Shown here one piece after another: positions 48,401 through 55,576 of a stretch of 64,000 nt of DNA. The notes below the pieces were generated by a model, which saw only the letters and a list, made by a program, of their open reading frames with translations, did no database searches and was not told the DNA's origin. This DNA comes from Dyella_B sp966430775 (lineage in GTDB: Bacteria > Pseudomonadota > Gammaproteobacteria > Xanthomonadales > Rhodanobacteraceae). The stretch covers positions 11,475 through 75,474 of the forward strand of contig CBJMMB010000003.1 in assembly GCA_966430775.1 (NCBI GenBank), given 5' to 3'. Position 1 is the first letter of the stretch, and every line of letters begins with the position of its first letter. Both the position numbers and the translations under genes were made by a program.

Positions 48401-50001
48401 CGTGCGCCACGTCGCGCGCGCAGTTCGCGATGCACTGCGTCGCGGTGAATGTAGGCAGCCCGCGCACCGCGCCGCGTGCTGAAGCCGTCGGCCAGCATGC
48501 GCACTACGTTGTTGAAGGTTTCGCGCGGCAGCGTGCGATACGGATACGCCCGACGTATCAGATCGAACAGCGCGTCTTCATCCCATTCAGCGCAGGCGAT
48601 TTCGGCCACGATCTGCTGCGCCAAGACGTCGATCGGTTGCGGTGGTTGCACCAGTGTGTCGAGTTCGCCGCGGCGCACGCAGTCGAGCAAGGCGGCGCAT
48701 TCGATCAGGTCATCGCGGCTGCTGGGAAACAGCCGCGCTTTCGGCGTGCCGTTCACCGCGTGGCCGGAGCGGCCGGCGCGTTGCAGAAACGCGGCGATGG
48801 AGCGGGGCGAAGAAAGCTGGCACACCAGGTCGACGTCGCCGATATCGATACCCAGTTCCAGCGACGCGGTCGCCACCAGCACTTTCAGATCGCCGCGCTT
48901 CAGGCGCTGCTCGGCATCCAGGCGATGTTCCTTCGCGAGACTGCCATGATGCGCGGCGACGACTTCCTGCCCGATGCGTTCGGACAGATGCCGCGCCACG
49001 CGTTCGGCCATGCGGCGCGTGTTGACGAACACCAGCGTGGTGCGATGCTGTTCGACCAGTTGCGCGAGCTGGTTGTAGACCAGGTCCCAGCTGTCGTTGG
49101 ACATCACCGCTTCGAGCGGCACCGGCGGTACTTCGATGGCGAGGTCGCGGGCGCGGGTGTGGCCGACGTTGATGATGGTGCAGCTTTGCTCCCTCTCCCC
49201 TGCGGGGAGAGGGCTGGGGTGAGGGGCCACTCTTGCGAAAAGATCCGTAATAGCCGGTTGTGGCTCTTTGAGGGTTTCCAGCGAGATTGGCCCCTCACCC
49301 CGACCCTCTCCCCGCAGGGGAGAGGGAGCAAGGCCGGTGCCCTCGCCTACCAAAAACTTCGCGACATCCTCGATCGGCTTCTGCGTCGCCGACAAACCGA
49401 TCCGTTGCAACGGCCGCTGGCACAACGCCTCCAGCCGCTCCAGCGTCAAAGCCAGATGCGCCCCGCGCTTGCTCGCCGCCACCGCGTGGATTTCATCCAC
49501 GATCACGCTGCGCACGCTTTTCAGCATCTCGCGTCCGGACAACGAACCCATCAGCACGTACAGCGATTCGGGCGTGGTCACCAGAATATGCGGCGGCGCC
49601 TTGCGCATCAGACTGCGTTCGGCCTGCGGCGTGTCGCCGGTGCGCACGGCGGTGCGGATCGGCGCGCCAGGCAGGCCGAGCTTTTCCAGTTCGATGCCGA
49701 TGCCTTCCAGCGGCGCTTCCAGGTTGATGTGGATGTCGTTCGACAACGCCTTCAGCGGCGACACGTACACCACCCGCGTTTCGTCCGGCAGCGTGCCGCC
49801 GCGCGCGACGCTTTCCTGCACCAGCTGATCGATCGCCGCGAGAAACGCGGTCAGCGTTTTGCCCGAACCGGTCGGCGCGGCCACCAGCGTGTGCCGCCCT
49901 GCCCTGATCGCCGGCCACGCGCCGGCCTGCGCGGAAGTGGGCGCAGGAAACGTGGTTTCGAACCACGCGGCGACGGCGGGATGGAAATCTTGCAAAGGCA
50001 T
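45418..50001 (-). CDS. lhr: Lhr-type large helicase-related protein (DEAD/DEAH box)
   Basis: About 1527 residues from the ATG at 50001; an upstream ATG at 50043 is also in frame. Motifs in order: Walker A VAAPTGSGKTLTAFLAAIDQ, VVYVSPLKALSNDI, DEIH box VIVDEIHAVAASKRGAHLAL, SAT motif IGLSATQKPIEDVA, motif IV TLVFVNTRRMAERVARHL, motif V VATASLELGIDIGDVDLV, motif VI SPRSIAAFLQRAGRSGH. Then winged-helix and beta-barrel domains and a long Lhr-C extension. Lhr is an ATP-dependent 3'-5' DNA translocase/helicase linked to DNA repair. Three palindromic repeats interrupt the gene without breaking the frame, encoding inserts at about residues 225-272, 992-1007 and 1342-1355. No helicase motif is disrupted. 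Confidence 0.94.
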   Translation of the reverse strand: MPLQDFHPAVAAWFETTFPAPTSAQAGAWPAIRAGRHTLVAAPTGSGKTLTAFLAAIDQLVQESVARGGTLPDETRVVYVSPLKALSNDIHINLEAPLEGIGIELEKLGLPGAPIRTAVRTGDTPQAERSLMRKAPPHILVTTPESLYVLMGSLSGREMLKSVRSVIVDEIHAVAASKRGAHLALTLERLEALCQRPLQRIGLSATQKPIEDVAKFLVGEGTGLAPSPLRGEGRGEGPISLETLKEPQPAITDLFARVAPHPSPLPAGEREQSCTIINVGHTRARDLAIEVPPVPLEAVMSNDSWDLVYNQLAQLVEQHRTTLVFVNTRRMAERVARHLSERIGQEVVAAHHGSLAKEHRLDAEQRLKRGDLKVLVATASLELGIDIGDVDLVCQLSSPRSIAAFLQRAGRSGHAVNGTPKARLFPSSRDDLIECAALLDCVRRGELDTLVQPPQPIDVLAQQIVAEIACAEWDEDALFDLIRRAYPYRTLPRETFNNVVRMLADGFSTRRGARAAYIHRDAVHRELRARRGARLTAVTSGGTIPDTADYLVVLEPQATIVGTINEDFAIESMAGDIIQLGNVSYRILRVERDRVRVEDAQGAPPSLPFWLGEAPGRSNELSTGVSRLREEISTRIDADGVQAAFDWLRDTLGLNESAAQQIVEYLAKAKAALGVMPTQSTLVFERFFDESGGTQLVIHTPWGSRINKAWGLALRKRFCRQFNFELQAAATENAIVLSLSTSHSFPLIEVARYLHSNTAEHVLVQALLDAPLFPVRWRWNAVTALALPRYAGGKKVPAPLQRMKSEDLLATVFPDQVACQENIVGEREVPDHPLVNQTMYDCLREAMDVDGLLEILKRMESGEITVVARDLTAPSPLASEVLNAAPYAFLDDAPLEERRTRAVQTRHWKGIENTDDLAKLDPEAIAAVRAEAWPEVRSADEMHEALNVLGFVTEVEARANDGWLDQLHKLANVHRATLLIPSPEAPNLAASSDNPTPTLPCTQGREQAVGGIWICAEKLPMWQAVHAHASMQPAVTAPAEYAAQNWSREDALLELVRGRLTGLGPSSVASLAASMHVDAIDIDLALIRLQSEGYVMQGHFTPDASEIEWCERHLLARIHRYTIGRLRREIEPVSRRDLMRFLLEWQHTTPGTKLNGPDALSAVLHQLEGYEAAAGAWESELLASRITDYSSRWLDELCRAGRIGWNRLRSGGGSSGPVRATPIVLLPRRQLPIWTSLADRNQEQDALLSSRAQAVADALGAHGALFFDELIDAAHLLRTELEDALGELVSAGRVTSDSFAGLRALLTPAAKRESPRHRRVRRHTLSEIEDAGRWSLVRKSPTPSPLRGEGGGEGPTSRQTSSTDETIEHTARVLLRRYGVVFWKLLEREAPWLPSWRELLRVYHRLEARGEIRGGRFVEGLVGEQFALPEAIAHLRSIRLRPPEQQRVTLSGSDPLNLVGTVLAGDRLPALAGTRVLYEDGMPVAALVANKPQWLIEGDLAQQRRWYNALLRRPEPDGTSDVTYVHR
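45938..45976. repeat. CCCTCTCCCC repeat, single arm, inside lhr
   Basis: GGCCCCTCACCCCCGCCCTC followed by the hairpin CCCTCTCCCCGGAGGGGAGA. It matches one arm of the element at 49188. Read in the lhr frame it encodes SPTPSPLRGEGGGEGP. Confidence 0.8.
46983..47026. repeat. CCCTCTCCCC-like repeat, single arm, inside lhr
   Basis: GCTCCCTCCCTTGCGTGCAG then GGGAGGGTTGGGGTGGGGTT, a diverged copy of the left arm at 49188. It encodes NPTPTLPCTQGREQ in the lhr frame. Confidence 0.7.
49188..49329. repeat. 142-bp two-arm palindromic element inside lhr
   Basis: Terminal inverted repeats of 41 bp (49188-49228 and 49289-49329) match with two mismatches. Each arm contains its own hairpin (CCCTCTCCCC / GGGGAGAGGG). 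About 60 bp of unique sequence lies between. The lhr frame reads straight through, adding roughly 48 residues (APSPLRGEGRGEGP ... APHPSPLPAGERE) between helicase motifs III and IV. Confidence 0.85.
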
Positions 50002-50130
50002 GGATGATGGCCCGCTGCGGTGCGGGGGCGGGACGTCAATCATATATAGGGATGGGTTCCAGCGCGGTAAAGGCCATCCCTGGCGACCGGCGCTCCGCCT
50101 TGCCGGCTGAGCGAGATGCTCAAGGGCCGG

Positions 50131-50149
50131 CGTCTCATGTGCTGAGACG
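50131..50149 (-). terminator. Hairpin after the quinone reductase gene, possible terminator
   Basis: A 7-bp stem (CGTCTCA / TGAGACG) with a 5-nt loop, 15 nt beyond the stop of the minus-strand oxidoreductase gene. No T run follows. Confidence 0.4.
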
Positions 50150-50163
50150 GCGGCGCTTGCACC

Positions 50164-50775
50164 TCAGCCTGAAAATGCCGCGCCACACAGGGCTTCGGCG
50201 TGCGTAAGCCAGGAGCGGCGTTGTTCTTCCGAGCTGCCCACCACCGGCCTGAAGATATGCCGCCGATACGCCTGCACACCGCAATAAGGCAGCACGCATC
50301 GGCCCCAGATCAGTTCCAGCGGATCGCCCAGGTCGCGTTCTTCCCGCTCGGCGTGCGTGTCGGAGGTGTTCAGCACCAGCGCTTGCCTGATCGACAGCAA
50401 ACCCTCAGGCACGCCATCGGCGGACGTCAGCCGATAGGCGACGCCGGGGACCAGCACTCGGTCCAGCCAACCGGCCAGGATCGCCGGCGGCTTGCCCCAC
50501 CAGTTCGGATGCACGATCAGCAGGCCGTCCGCCTGCCCAATCTCGGTTCGATGACGCTGCAAGACCGGATCGTCCGCGCGCGACAAGGCAACTTCGAGCG
50601 TATCGCCGACGCTGTACGCCTCTTCTGCGCGCAGGCAGGGATCGAAGCCTTCGGCATAGAGGTCGTGATGCGAGATGGCATGCCCGGCCATCGAAAGCGC
50701 CTGCCTGGCGCGTTCCGATAGCGCATGGCAGAAGCTGTTCGGGCGTGGGTGTGCGAGCAGGGAAAAGATGCGCAT
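50164..50775 (-). CDS. Flavodoxin-fold NAD(P)H oxidoreductase (MdaB/KefF type)
   Basis: About 203 residues from the ATG at 50775. RIFSLLAHPRPNSFCHALSE at the start is the FMN/FAD phosphate-binding loop of the Flavodoxin_2 family. ADGLLIVHPNWWGKPPAILA followed by GWLDRVLVPG is the conserved W-x-W/P-A-I-L-K-G-W-x-D-R segment. Such enzymes reduce quinones with NAD(P)H in the cytoplasm, often as protection from electrophiles. The AraC regulator lies 44 bp upstream on the same strand, so they form an operon and the regulator likely senses its substrate or stress (inference). Confidence 0.9.
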   Translation of the reverse strand: MRIFSLLAHPRPNSFCHALSERARQALSMAGHAISHHDLYAEGFDPCLRAEEAYSVGDTLEVALSRADDPVLQRHRTEIGQADGLLIVHPNWWGKPPAILAGWLDRVLVPGVAYRLTSADGVPEGLLSIRQALVLNTSDTHAEREERDLGDPLELIWGRCVLPYCGVQAYRRHIFRPVVGSSEEQRRSWLTHAEALCGAAFSG

Positions 50776-50819
50776 GGAAGGGATCGCGTTCGAAAGATTT
50801 TTGAGAGAGCCGTCGCCAC

Positions 50820-51632
50820 TTACGCGGTGGCGCGCTGCCCGAAATACCGCGCCGGCGGATGCCCGAAGCAGCGCCGGAACATCGCGATAAAGGCGCTGGT
50901 GCTGGCGTAGCCCAGCCCGTCCGCCACGGTGGCCACCGGCAGGCCGTCGGCCAGTTGCTCCAGGCCTTTGGTAAGCCGCGCCTGTTGGCGCCACTGGGCA
51001 AAACTCAGCGCCGTTTCGGCACGGAACAGGCGGCTCAGCGTGCGCGCGGAAAGGCCGGCCCAGGCCGCCCATTCCTCCAGGCTGCGGTTGTCGTGGGGCT
51101 GGTCGAGCACGGCCTGGGCGATGCGCAGCAGGCGGCGGTCCATCGGCATCGGCAGGTGCAGCGGTTCGTGCGGGGCGTGGCGAATTTCCTCCAACAGCAC
51201 GGCCATCACCTTTTGCTGGCGCTCGCTGAGCTGGTCGTCCCAGGCCCAGGAACTGGCGCGATGCACCAGTTCGCGCATCAGGGGATTGATGCCGATCACG
51301 CCGGGCCGGTCGGGCAGGCAAGGGCAGACGTCCGGATGCAGGAACACACCCCAGCCGGTGAGCGGGCCGTTGATGCTCACCTTGTGCAGTTCGCCGGGCG
51401 GCATCCAACCGGCGCGATGCGGCGGCAACAGCCACGAGCCGTGCGCGGTATGCATGTGCACCAGGCCGCTTTCCACGCAGAAGAACTGGCCGCGCGCATG
51501 GCTGTGCCAGTCGTATTGCTTGGTTTCCTGGGTGTATTCGCTGAAGGCTTCGCCGTCATCCCAGTAGGCGATCAGGGCAGGGCCGTCCAGGCGTTCGATC
51601 AGCTCGTAAAGCTCCTGCTTGGTACGCTGCAT
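50820..51632 (-). CDS. AraC-family transcriptional regulator
   Basis: About 270 residues from the ATG at 51632; upstream in-frame codons to 51659 lack support. An N-terminal cupin-like sensor (YDWHSHARGQFFCVESGLVH, LLPPHRAGWMPPGELHKVSI) precedes a two-helix-turn-helix AraC domain (SLEEWAAWAGLSARTLSRLF, VATVADGLGYASTSAFIAMF). This is the architecture of regulators that bind small aromatics or metals through cupin His residues; the ligand is unknown. It is followed by the flavin oxidoreductase and divergent from a small gene at 51888 across 255 bp in which I see no other gene. Confidence 0.92.
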   Translation of the reverse strand: MQRTKQELYELIERLDGPALIAYWDDGEAFSEYTQETKQYDWHSHARGQFFCVESGLVHMHTAHGSWLLPPHRAGWMPPGELHKVSINGPLTGWGVFLHPDVCPCLPDRPGVIGINPLMRELVHRASSWAWDDQLSERQQKVMAVLLEEIRHAPHEPLHLPMPMDRRLLRIAQAVLDQPHDNRSLEEWAAWAGLSARTLSRLFRAETALSFAQWRQQARLTKGLEQLADGLPVATVADGLGYASTSAFIAMFRRCFGHPPARYFGQRATA

Positions 51633-51887
51633 GGCCGAGTCTCGACATTTTTTGGCCAAATAACGTTATCAGCTTGTCATCAGCTTTGCCTAAGCTGTCA
51701 GCACTGTCCGATGCGTCCGTCGGATTCCCCGCCGCTGCTGCCGCTCGCGGCTTTTTCTATGAACCCCAGGGGCTGCCGAGATCCTGCGCCGATGCGCAGG
51801 TTCCAGTGTCGGCCTTGCCGATGTCGGTCACGGCAGATCTCGTTCGTCCGTCTTATGAGCGATCCGCTACGAAGATAAGGAAACCCC

Positions 51888-52145
51888 ATGTCCCTGCTTC
51901 AACTGGTTTCTGCAAAACCCGATGTGTCCAAGTCCCCGCTGGAGACCTTTGTCGCCTGCGCCCACCAGATGCTCGACCCGGCCACGCCCGAAGCGGTGCG
52001 GCGCGCGATGGAGCCCCGCCTGCTGGCGCAATTGCCGGCGTTGCGGGCGCTGGGCGTGTTCGAACTGTTCGAATTGCGCGATCCGGCCCTCAAGGCCTGG
52101 ATCGACGACGAGCTGGCCCAGCTGTTCGCGCCCGTCGAGGCGTAG
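51888..52145 (+). CDS. Small hypothetical protein
   Basis: 85 residues with AAGGAAA 5 nt before the ATG, so translation is plausible. The product (SPLETFVACAHQMLDPATPE, ALRALGVFELFELRDPALKA) is predicted helical, with no signal peptide, membrane segment or family I recognise. It is not obviously linked to the MarR operon that starts 41 bp downstream, which has its own promoter. Confidence 0.6.
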   Translation: MSLLQLVSAKPDVSKSPLETFVACAHQMLDPATPEAVRRAMEPRLLAQLPALRALGVFELFELRDPALKAWIDDELAQLFAPVEA

Positions 52146-52186
52146 TTCATTTCTGTCAATTTGCCGTGCCAAAAGGTGCGTAACAC

Positions 52187-52206
52187 ATATTTGCCTTGAC
52201 AAATAT
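52187..52206. promoter_or_regulatory. Probable MarR operator overlapping the -35 box
   Basis: A perfect palindrome ATATTTG-N6-CAAATAT. Its right half contains most of the -35 TTGACA, the position expected for autorepression by the MarR protein encoded 26 bp downstream. Confidence 0.7.
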
Positions 52207-52223
52207 ATCGGGAGCAATAGAAT
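52196..52223 (+). promoter_or_regulatory. Sigma-70 promoter of the MarR-efflux operon
   Basis: TTGACA at 52196-52201 and TAGAAT at 52218-52223 with a 16-bp spacer. Transcription should begin near 52230, only a few bases before the ATG at 52232, so the message may be leaderless or nearly so. Confidence 0.7.
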
Positions 52224-52231
52224 GCGCTCCC

Positions 52232-52705
52232 ATGAACCCCGGACCGCTCATCACCCCCACCAGCCAGGAAAGCCTTGGCGTGCTGATCGGCCTCGTCCGC
52301 ACCGAGCTGGTGCGCGGTATCGAGGCGGAAATCGCAGCCAAGGGCCTGGGTCTTCGCTTCACCCAGTACGTGATCCTCAAGCGCCTGGCCGAGCTGGGTT
52401 CGATGACGGCGACGGAACTGGCCCGTTCGGTGGAACTGGACGGCGGGGCCATGACCCGGCAGCTCGACCAGCTCGAGGGCAAGGGTTTTCTGCGCCGTTT
52501 GCCGCATGAGCAGGACCGCCGCGCACTGCGCATCGAACTGACCGAGGAAGGCCATGCGCAGTACCTGCAGCTGACCAGTTGCAAGGAACGCGTGCTGAAA
52601 GCGGCGCAGCGTTCGTTGAGCGAAGAAGAGCGACAGCGCCTGCACGACTACCTCGGTCGCCTGCTGCACGCGCTGCGCGACAACAACAAAGAAAACAAGA
52701 ACTGA
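52232..52705 (+). CDS. MarR-family transcriptional repressor of the efflux operon
   Basis: About 157 residues from the ATG at 52232. The winged helix is clear: RFTQYVILKRLAELGSMTAT, ELARSVELDGGAMTRQLDQL, EGKGFLRRLPHEQDRRALRI with the D-R-R-A-L wing, and dimerisation helices at both ends. The operator overlapping its promoter suggests autorepression. The next three genes, on the same strand, encode OMF, EmrA-like and EmrB-like proteins, so it fills the role of EmrR/FarR (inference). MarR repressors of this type respond to phenolic or lipophilic compounds. Confidence 0.92.
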   Translation: MNPGPLITPTSQESLGVLIGLVRTELVRGIEAEIAAKGLGLRFTQYVILKRLAELGSMTATELARSVELDGGAMTRQLDQLEGKGFLRRLPHEQDRRALRIELTEEGHAQYLQLTSCKERVLKAAQRSLSEEERQRLHDYLGRLLHALRDNNKENKN

Positions 52706-52851
52706 TCCCAGGGAAGACCTGCCGCGGCAAGCACGAAGCCCCGCGGCGCTGACGCCAGCCGGCATTCGCCGGTTTCGGCCAGCCGGCAACGCATCAGGAA
52801 GGGCTTGCCGGTGCACTGCTTCATTCACTTCAAACGTCGAGATTGAAAGCC

Positions 52852-54291
52852 ATGCGTCTGCAAACTCTTGCGGCTGCTGTCGGATTCACCGTCGCTCTGG
52901 CCGGCTGTGCGACCAGCGGCGGCCTGCACCCGAACGGCGCGCTCACCGATCCTTCCTCGCTGAAGGCCGAGCGCAGCCTGTCCAACGTGCAGGTGTCCGA
53001 CGCGGCCTGGCCAAAGGACGATTGGTGGACCGGACTGGGCGATCCCCAGCTCAGCGCGCTGATCGCCGAAGCCCTGCACGACAACCCGAGCCTCGCCATC
53101 GCCGATGCACGCGCCCGCCAGGCGCAGGCCGCCGCCGGCGCCGCCGATGCCGCGCGCGAACCCACAGTAGGCGTGGGCGGCAGCTTTGCCGAAGCGCGCA
53201 TTCCCACCTCCATTCCCGCGCTCGGCACCGGCCACGTCGGCGCCGCCAAGTATGTGTACGGCAGCTTCAAGTGGGATCTCGATCTATGGGGCGGCCAGCG
53301 CGCGGCGTGGGAAGCGGCGCTGGGTCAGCAACGCGCCGCCGAAGTCGACGCGCAAGCGGCACGTATCGCCTTGTCGACCAATGTCGCGCGCGCCTATGTG
53401 CAATTGGGTTACGCATACACGCAACAGGATGTCGCCGCCGCTGAACTGAAGCGCGCCAACGATGCGCGCACGCTCACGCGTCAACGCGTAGCGGCTGGCA
53501 TCGACAACCAGATGCAGCTCAAGCAAAGCGATTCGGAAGTCGCCAGCGCCGAAGGGCAGGCCGCACAGGCGCAACGCGCGATGGATGCGGCACGTTCCGC
53601 ATTATCTGTGCTGCTGGGCAAAGGCCCCGATCGCGGCCTGGATATCGCCCGTCCGCAATTGCTGCCGCCCGCGGCGCTGACCGTGCCGGCGAACCTGCCG
53701 GTGGAACTGGTCGGTCATCGCGCCGACTTGGTGGCCGCGCGCTGGCACGTGGAAGCCGCGAGCAAGGACATTACATCCGCCAAGACCGAGTTCCTGCCGA
53801 ACGTGAACATCGGCGCGATGGTAGGCCTGATCAATCTCGGTGGCGCCAATCTGTTCTCGCTCAAGAACCGCTTCTACGAAGCCGCGCCGGCGATCAGCCT
53901 GCCGATCTTCGATGGCGGCCGTCGCCGCGCTAACTTGAACAGCAAGGATGCGCAATACGACCTCGCCGTCGCGCAATACAACAAGACCCTGGTCGCCGCC
54001 GTCAATGAAGTGGCCGACGACTACGACGCCATCGCATCGATGCAGCAGCAGATCGCCGCGCAACAGCGCGCGCTGGATGCGGCCAGCGATGCATGGAAGC
54101 TGGCCGAGCAGCGCTACAAGGCCGGCATCGGCAGTTATCTGGAAGCGCTCAGCGTGCGCCAGGAACTGCTCGGCGCCGAACAGCGCATGGCCGCGTTGCG
54201 TGCGCAACAGTCCGACTTGAACGTGCAATTGATCCAGGCGCTCGGCGGCGGCTTCCGCCCCCAGGCCGACGCCGAACTCTCCTCCAAATAA
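52852..54291 (+). CDS. Outer-membrane factor lipoprotein (NodT/TolC family)
   Basis: About 479 residues. The ATG at 52852 gives a lipoprotein signal with lipobox LAGC (AAAVGFTVALAGC). WPKDDWWTGLGDPQLSALIA is the typical start of the mature part. Two TolC-like repeats of long coiled-coil helices follow (NPSLAIADARARQAQAAAGA; NKTLVAAVNEVADDYDAIAS). FKWDLDLWGGQRAAWEAALG is the conserved barrel signature. It forms the outer-membrane exit duct for the EmrAB-like pump encoded next. The gene follows marR by 146 bp. Confidence 0.94.
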   Translation: MRLQTLAAAVGFTVALAGCATSGGLHPNGALTDPSSLKAERSLSNVQVSDAAWPKDDWWTGLGDPQLSALIAEALHDNPSLAIADARARQAQAAAGAADAAREPTVGVGGSFAEARIPTSIPALGTGHVGAAKYVYGSFKWDLDLWGGQRAAWEAALGQQRAAEVDAQAARIALSTNVARAYVQLGYAYTQQDVAAAELKRANDARTLTRQRVAAGIDNQMQLKQSDSEVASAEGQAAQAQRAMDAARSALSVLLGKGPDRGLDIARPQLLPPAALTVPANLPVELVGHRADLVAARWHVEAASKDITSAKTEFLPNVNIGAMVGLINLGGANLFSLKNRFYEAAPAISLPIFDGGRRRANLNSKDAQYDLAVAQYNKTLVAAVNEVADDYDAIASMQQQIAAQQRALDAASDAWKLAEQRYKAGIGSYLEALSVRQELLGAEQRMAALRAQQSDLNVQLIQALGGGFRPQADAELSSK

Positions 54292-54317
54292 TTTTCTTGC
54301 GTATCTGAGGCACCCCC

Positions 54318-55505
54318 ATGTCCAGTCCGAACCCCAACACCGCCGACACGCCGATTGTGCAGGCTCCGCCGGCCAGCAACCGGCGCGGCATGCTGCTGCG
54401 CCTTCTGATGGCGGTGATCGTGCTCGCCGCCATTGCGTGGACGGCGTGGTATTTCCTCGACGGCCGCTGGTATGAAAGTACCGACGATGCCTATATCAAC
54501 GGCAATATCGTGCAGATCACGCCGCGCATCGCCGGCACCGTCACCAGCATCACTGCGGACGACGGCGATTTGGTCAAGCAAGGCCAGGTGCTGGTCACGC
54601 TCGACAAATCCGATGCGGATGTCGGCCTGCAGCGCGCCGCCGCCAATCTCGCCAATACCGTGCGCCGCGTGCGCGGCTTGTACAGCACGGTATCGGGCGC
54701 GCAGGCACAGGTGGCGGTGGAGAAGGTGGCATTGCAGAAGGCGCAGGCCGACTACAACCGCCGCCGTGACTTGGCCAAGAGCGGTGCGATCTCCGCCGAA
54801 GAGCTGGCGCATGCACGCGATGCGCTGACTGCAGCGCAGAGCGCATTGACCACCTCCGAGCAGCAGTTGCAGACCAACAAGGTGCTGGTCGACGACACCG
54901 CAGTCGCTTCGCATCCGGACGTGAAGGCCGCCGCCGCGCAGTACCGCGCCGCGTACCTGGATGACGTGCGCACCGTAATGGTGGCGCCGGTTACCGGCTA
55001 CGTCGCCAAGCGCACCGTGCAGGTGGGCCAGCGCGTGCAGCCGGGCGCTGCGCTAATGGCGGTGGTGCCGTTGCACGGCGTGTGGGTGGATGCCAACTTC
55101 AAGGAAACCCAGCTCACCCATATGCGCATCGGCCAGCCGGTGGAAATCACCTCCGACGTGTACGGTGGTTCGGTGAAGTACAAGGGCAAGGTGGAAAGCC
55201 TCGGCGTGGGCACGGGCAGTGCGTTCTCGCTGTTGCCGGCGCAGAACGCTACCGGCAACTGGATCAAGATCGTGCAGCGCATTCCGGTGCGCGTGGTGTT
55301 CACTGATGTTGCACAGCTCGACAAATATCCGCTGCGCATCGGCATGTCACTCGCCACCGATGTGGACCTGCACGACCAGAACGGCCCGACGCTGGCGCAA
55401 AGCGCGCGCAGCGAACCGCGCTTCAGCACGGATGTTTACAAGGACCAGCTCGCCGATGCGAATGCGCAGATCGAGCGGATCATTCACGACAACATGGGTA
55501 AGTGA
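54318..55505 (+). CDS. emrA: EmrA-like periplasmic adaptor (HlyD family)
   Basis: 395 residues. One N-terminal membrane anchor (LLMAVIVLAAIAWTAWYFLD) precedes WYESTDDAYINGNIVQITPR, the signature of EmrA-type adaptors, then a biotinyl-lipoyl-like domain split by a coiled-coil hairpin (VALQKAQADYNRRRDLAKSG and following). The C-terminal half (VGQRVQPGAALMAVVPLHGV, WVDANFKETQLTHMRIGQPV) is the usual beta-barrel part. It bridges the inner-membrane EmrB-like transporter and the OMF. A palindromic repeat separates it from emrB. Confidence 0.94.
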   Translation: MSSPNPNTADTPIVQAPPASNRRGMLLRLLMAVIVLAAIAWTAWYFLDGRWYESTDDAYINGNIVQITPRIAGTVTSITADDGDLVKQGQVLVTLDKSDADVGLQRAAANLANTVRRVRGLYSTVSGAQAQVAVEKVALQKAQADYNRRRDLAKSGAISAEELAHARDALTAAQSALTTSEQQLQTNKVLVDDTAVASHPDVKAAAAQYRAAYLDDVRTVMVAPVTGYVAKRTVQVGQRVQPGAALMAVVPLHGVWVDANFKETQLTHMRIGQPVEITSDVYGGSVKYKGKVESLGVGTGSAFSLLPAQNATGNWIKIVQRIPVRVVFTDVAQLDKYPLRIGMSLATDVDLHDQNGPTLAQSARSEPRFSTDVYKDQLADANAQIERIIHDNMGK

Positions 55506-55516
55506 GCGCTCTTCTC

Positions 55517-55543
55517 GCTCCCCTCTCCCCTCGGGAGAGGGGC
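55517..55543. repeat. CCCTCTCCCC hairpin between emrA and emrB
   Basis: A perfect 10-bp stem (CCCCTCTCCC / GGGAGAGGGG) with a 3-nt loop, 12 nt after the emrA stop. It belongs to the same family as the repeats in lhr and could act as an mRNA stability or attenuation element inside the operon. Confidence 0.75.
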
Positions 55544-55576
55544 TTGTTCCGCGCATCGCCCGTCAGGTGATATTCC

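Noticed and set aside
47905..50007. A 700-codon open frame opposite lhr
   Set aside because: Antisense shadow of the helicase gene; low-complexity composition and no recognisable domain.
50044..50163. GC-rich stretch between lhr and the oxidoreductase considered as a small RNA gene
   Set aside because: Only a short 7-bp hairpin is visible, with no promoter or typical terminator.
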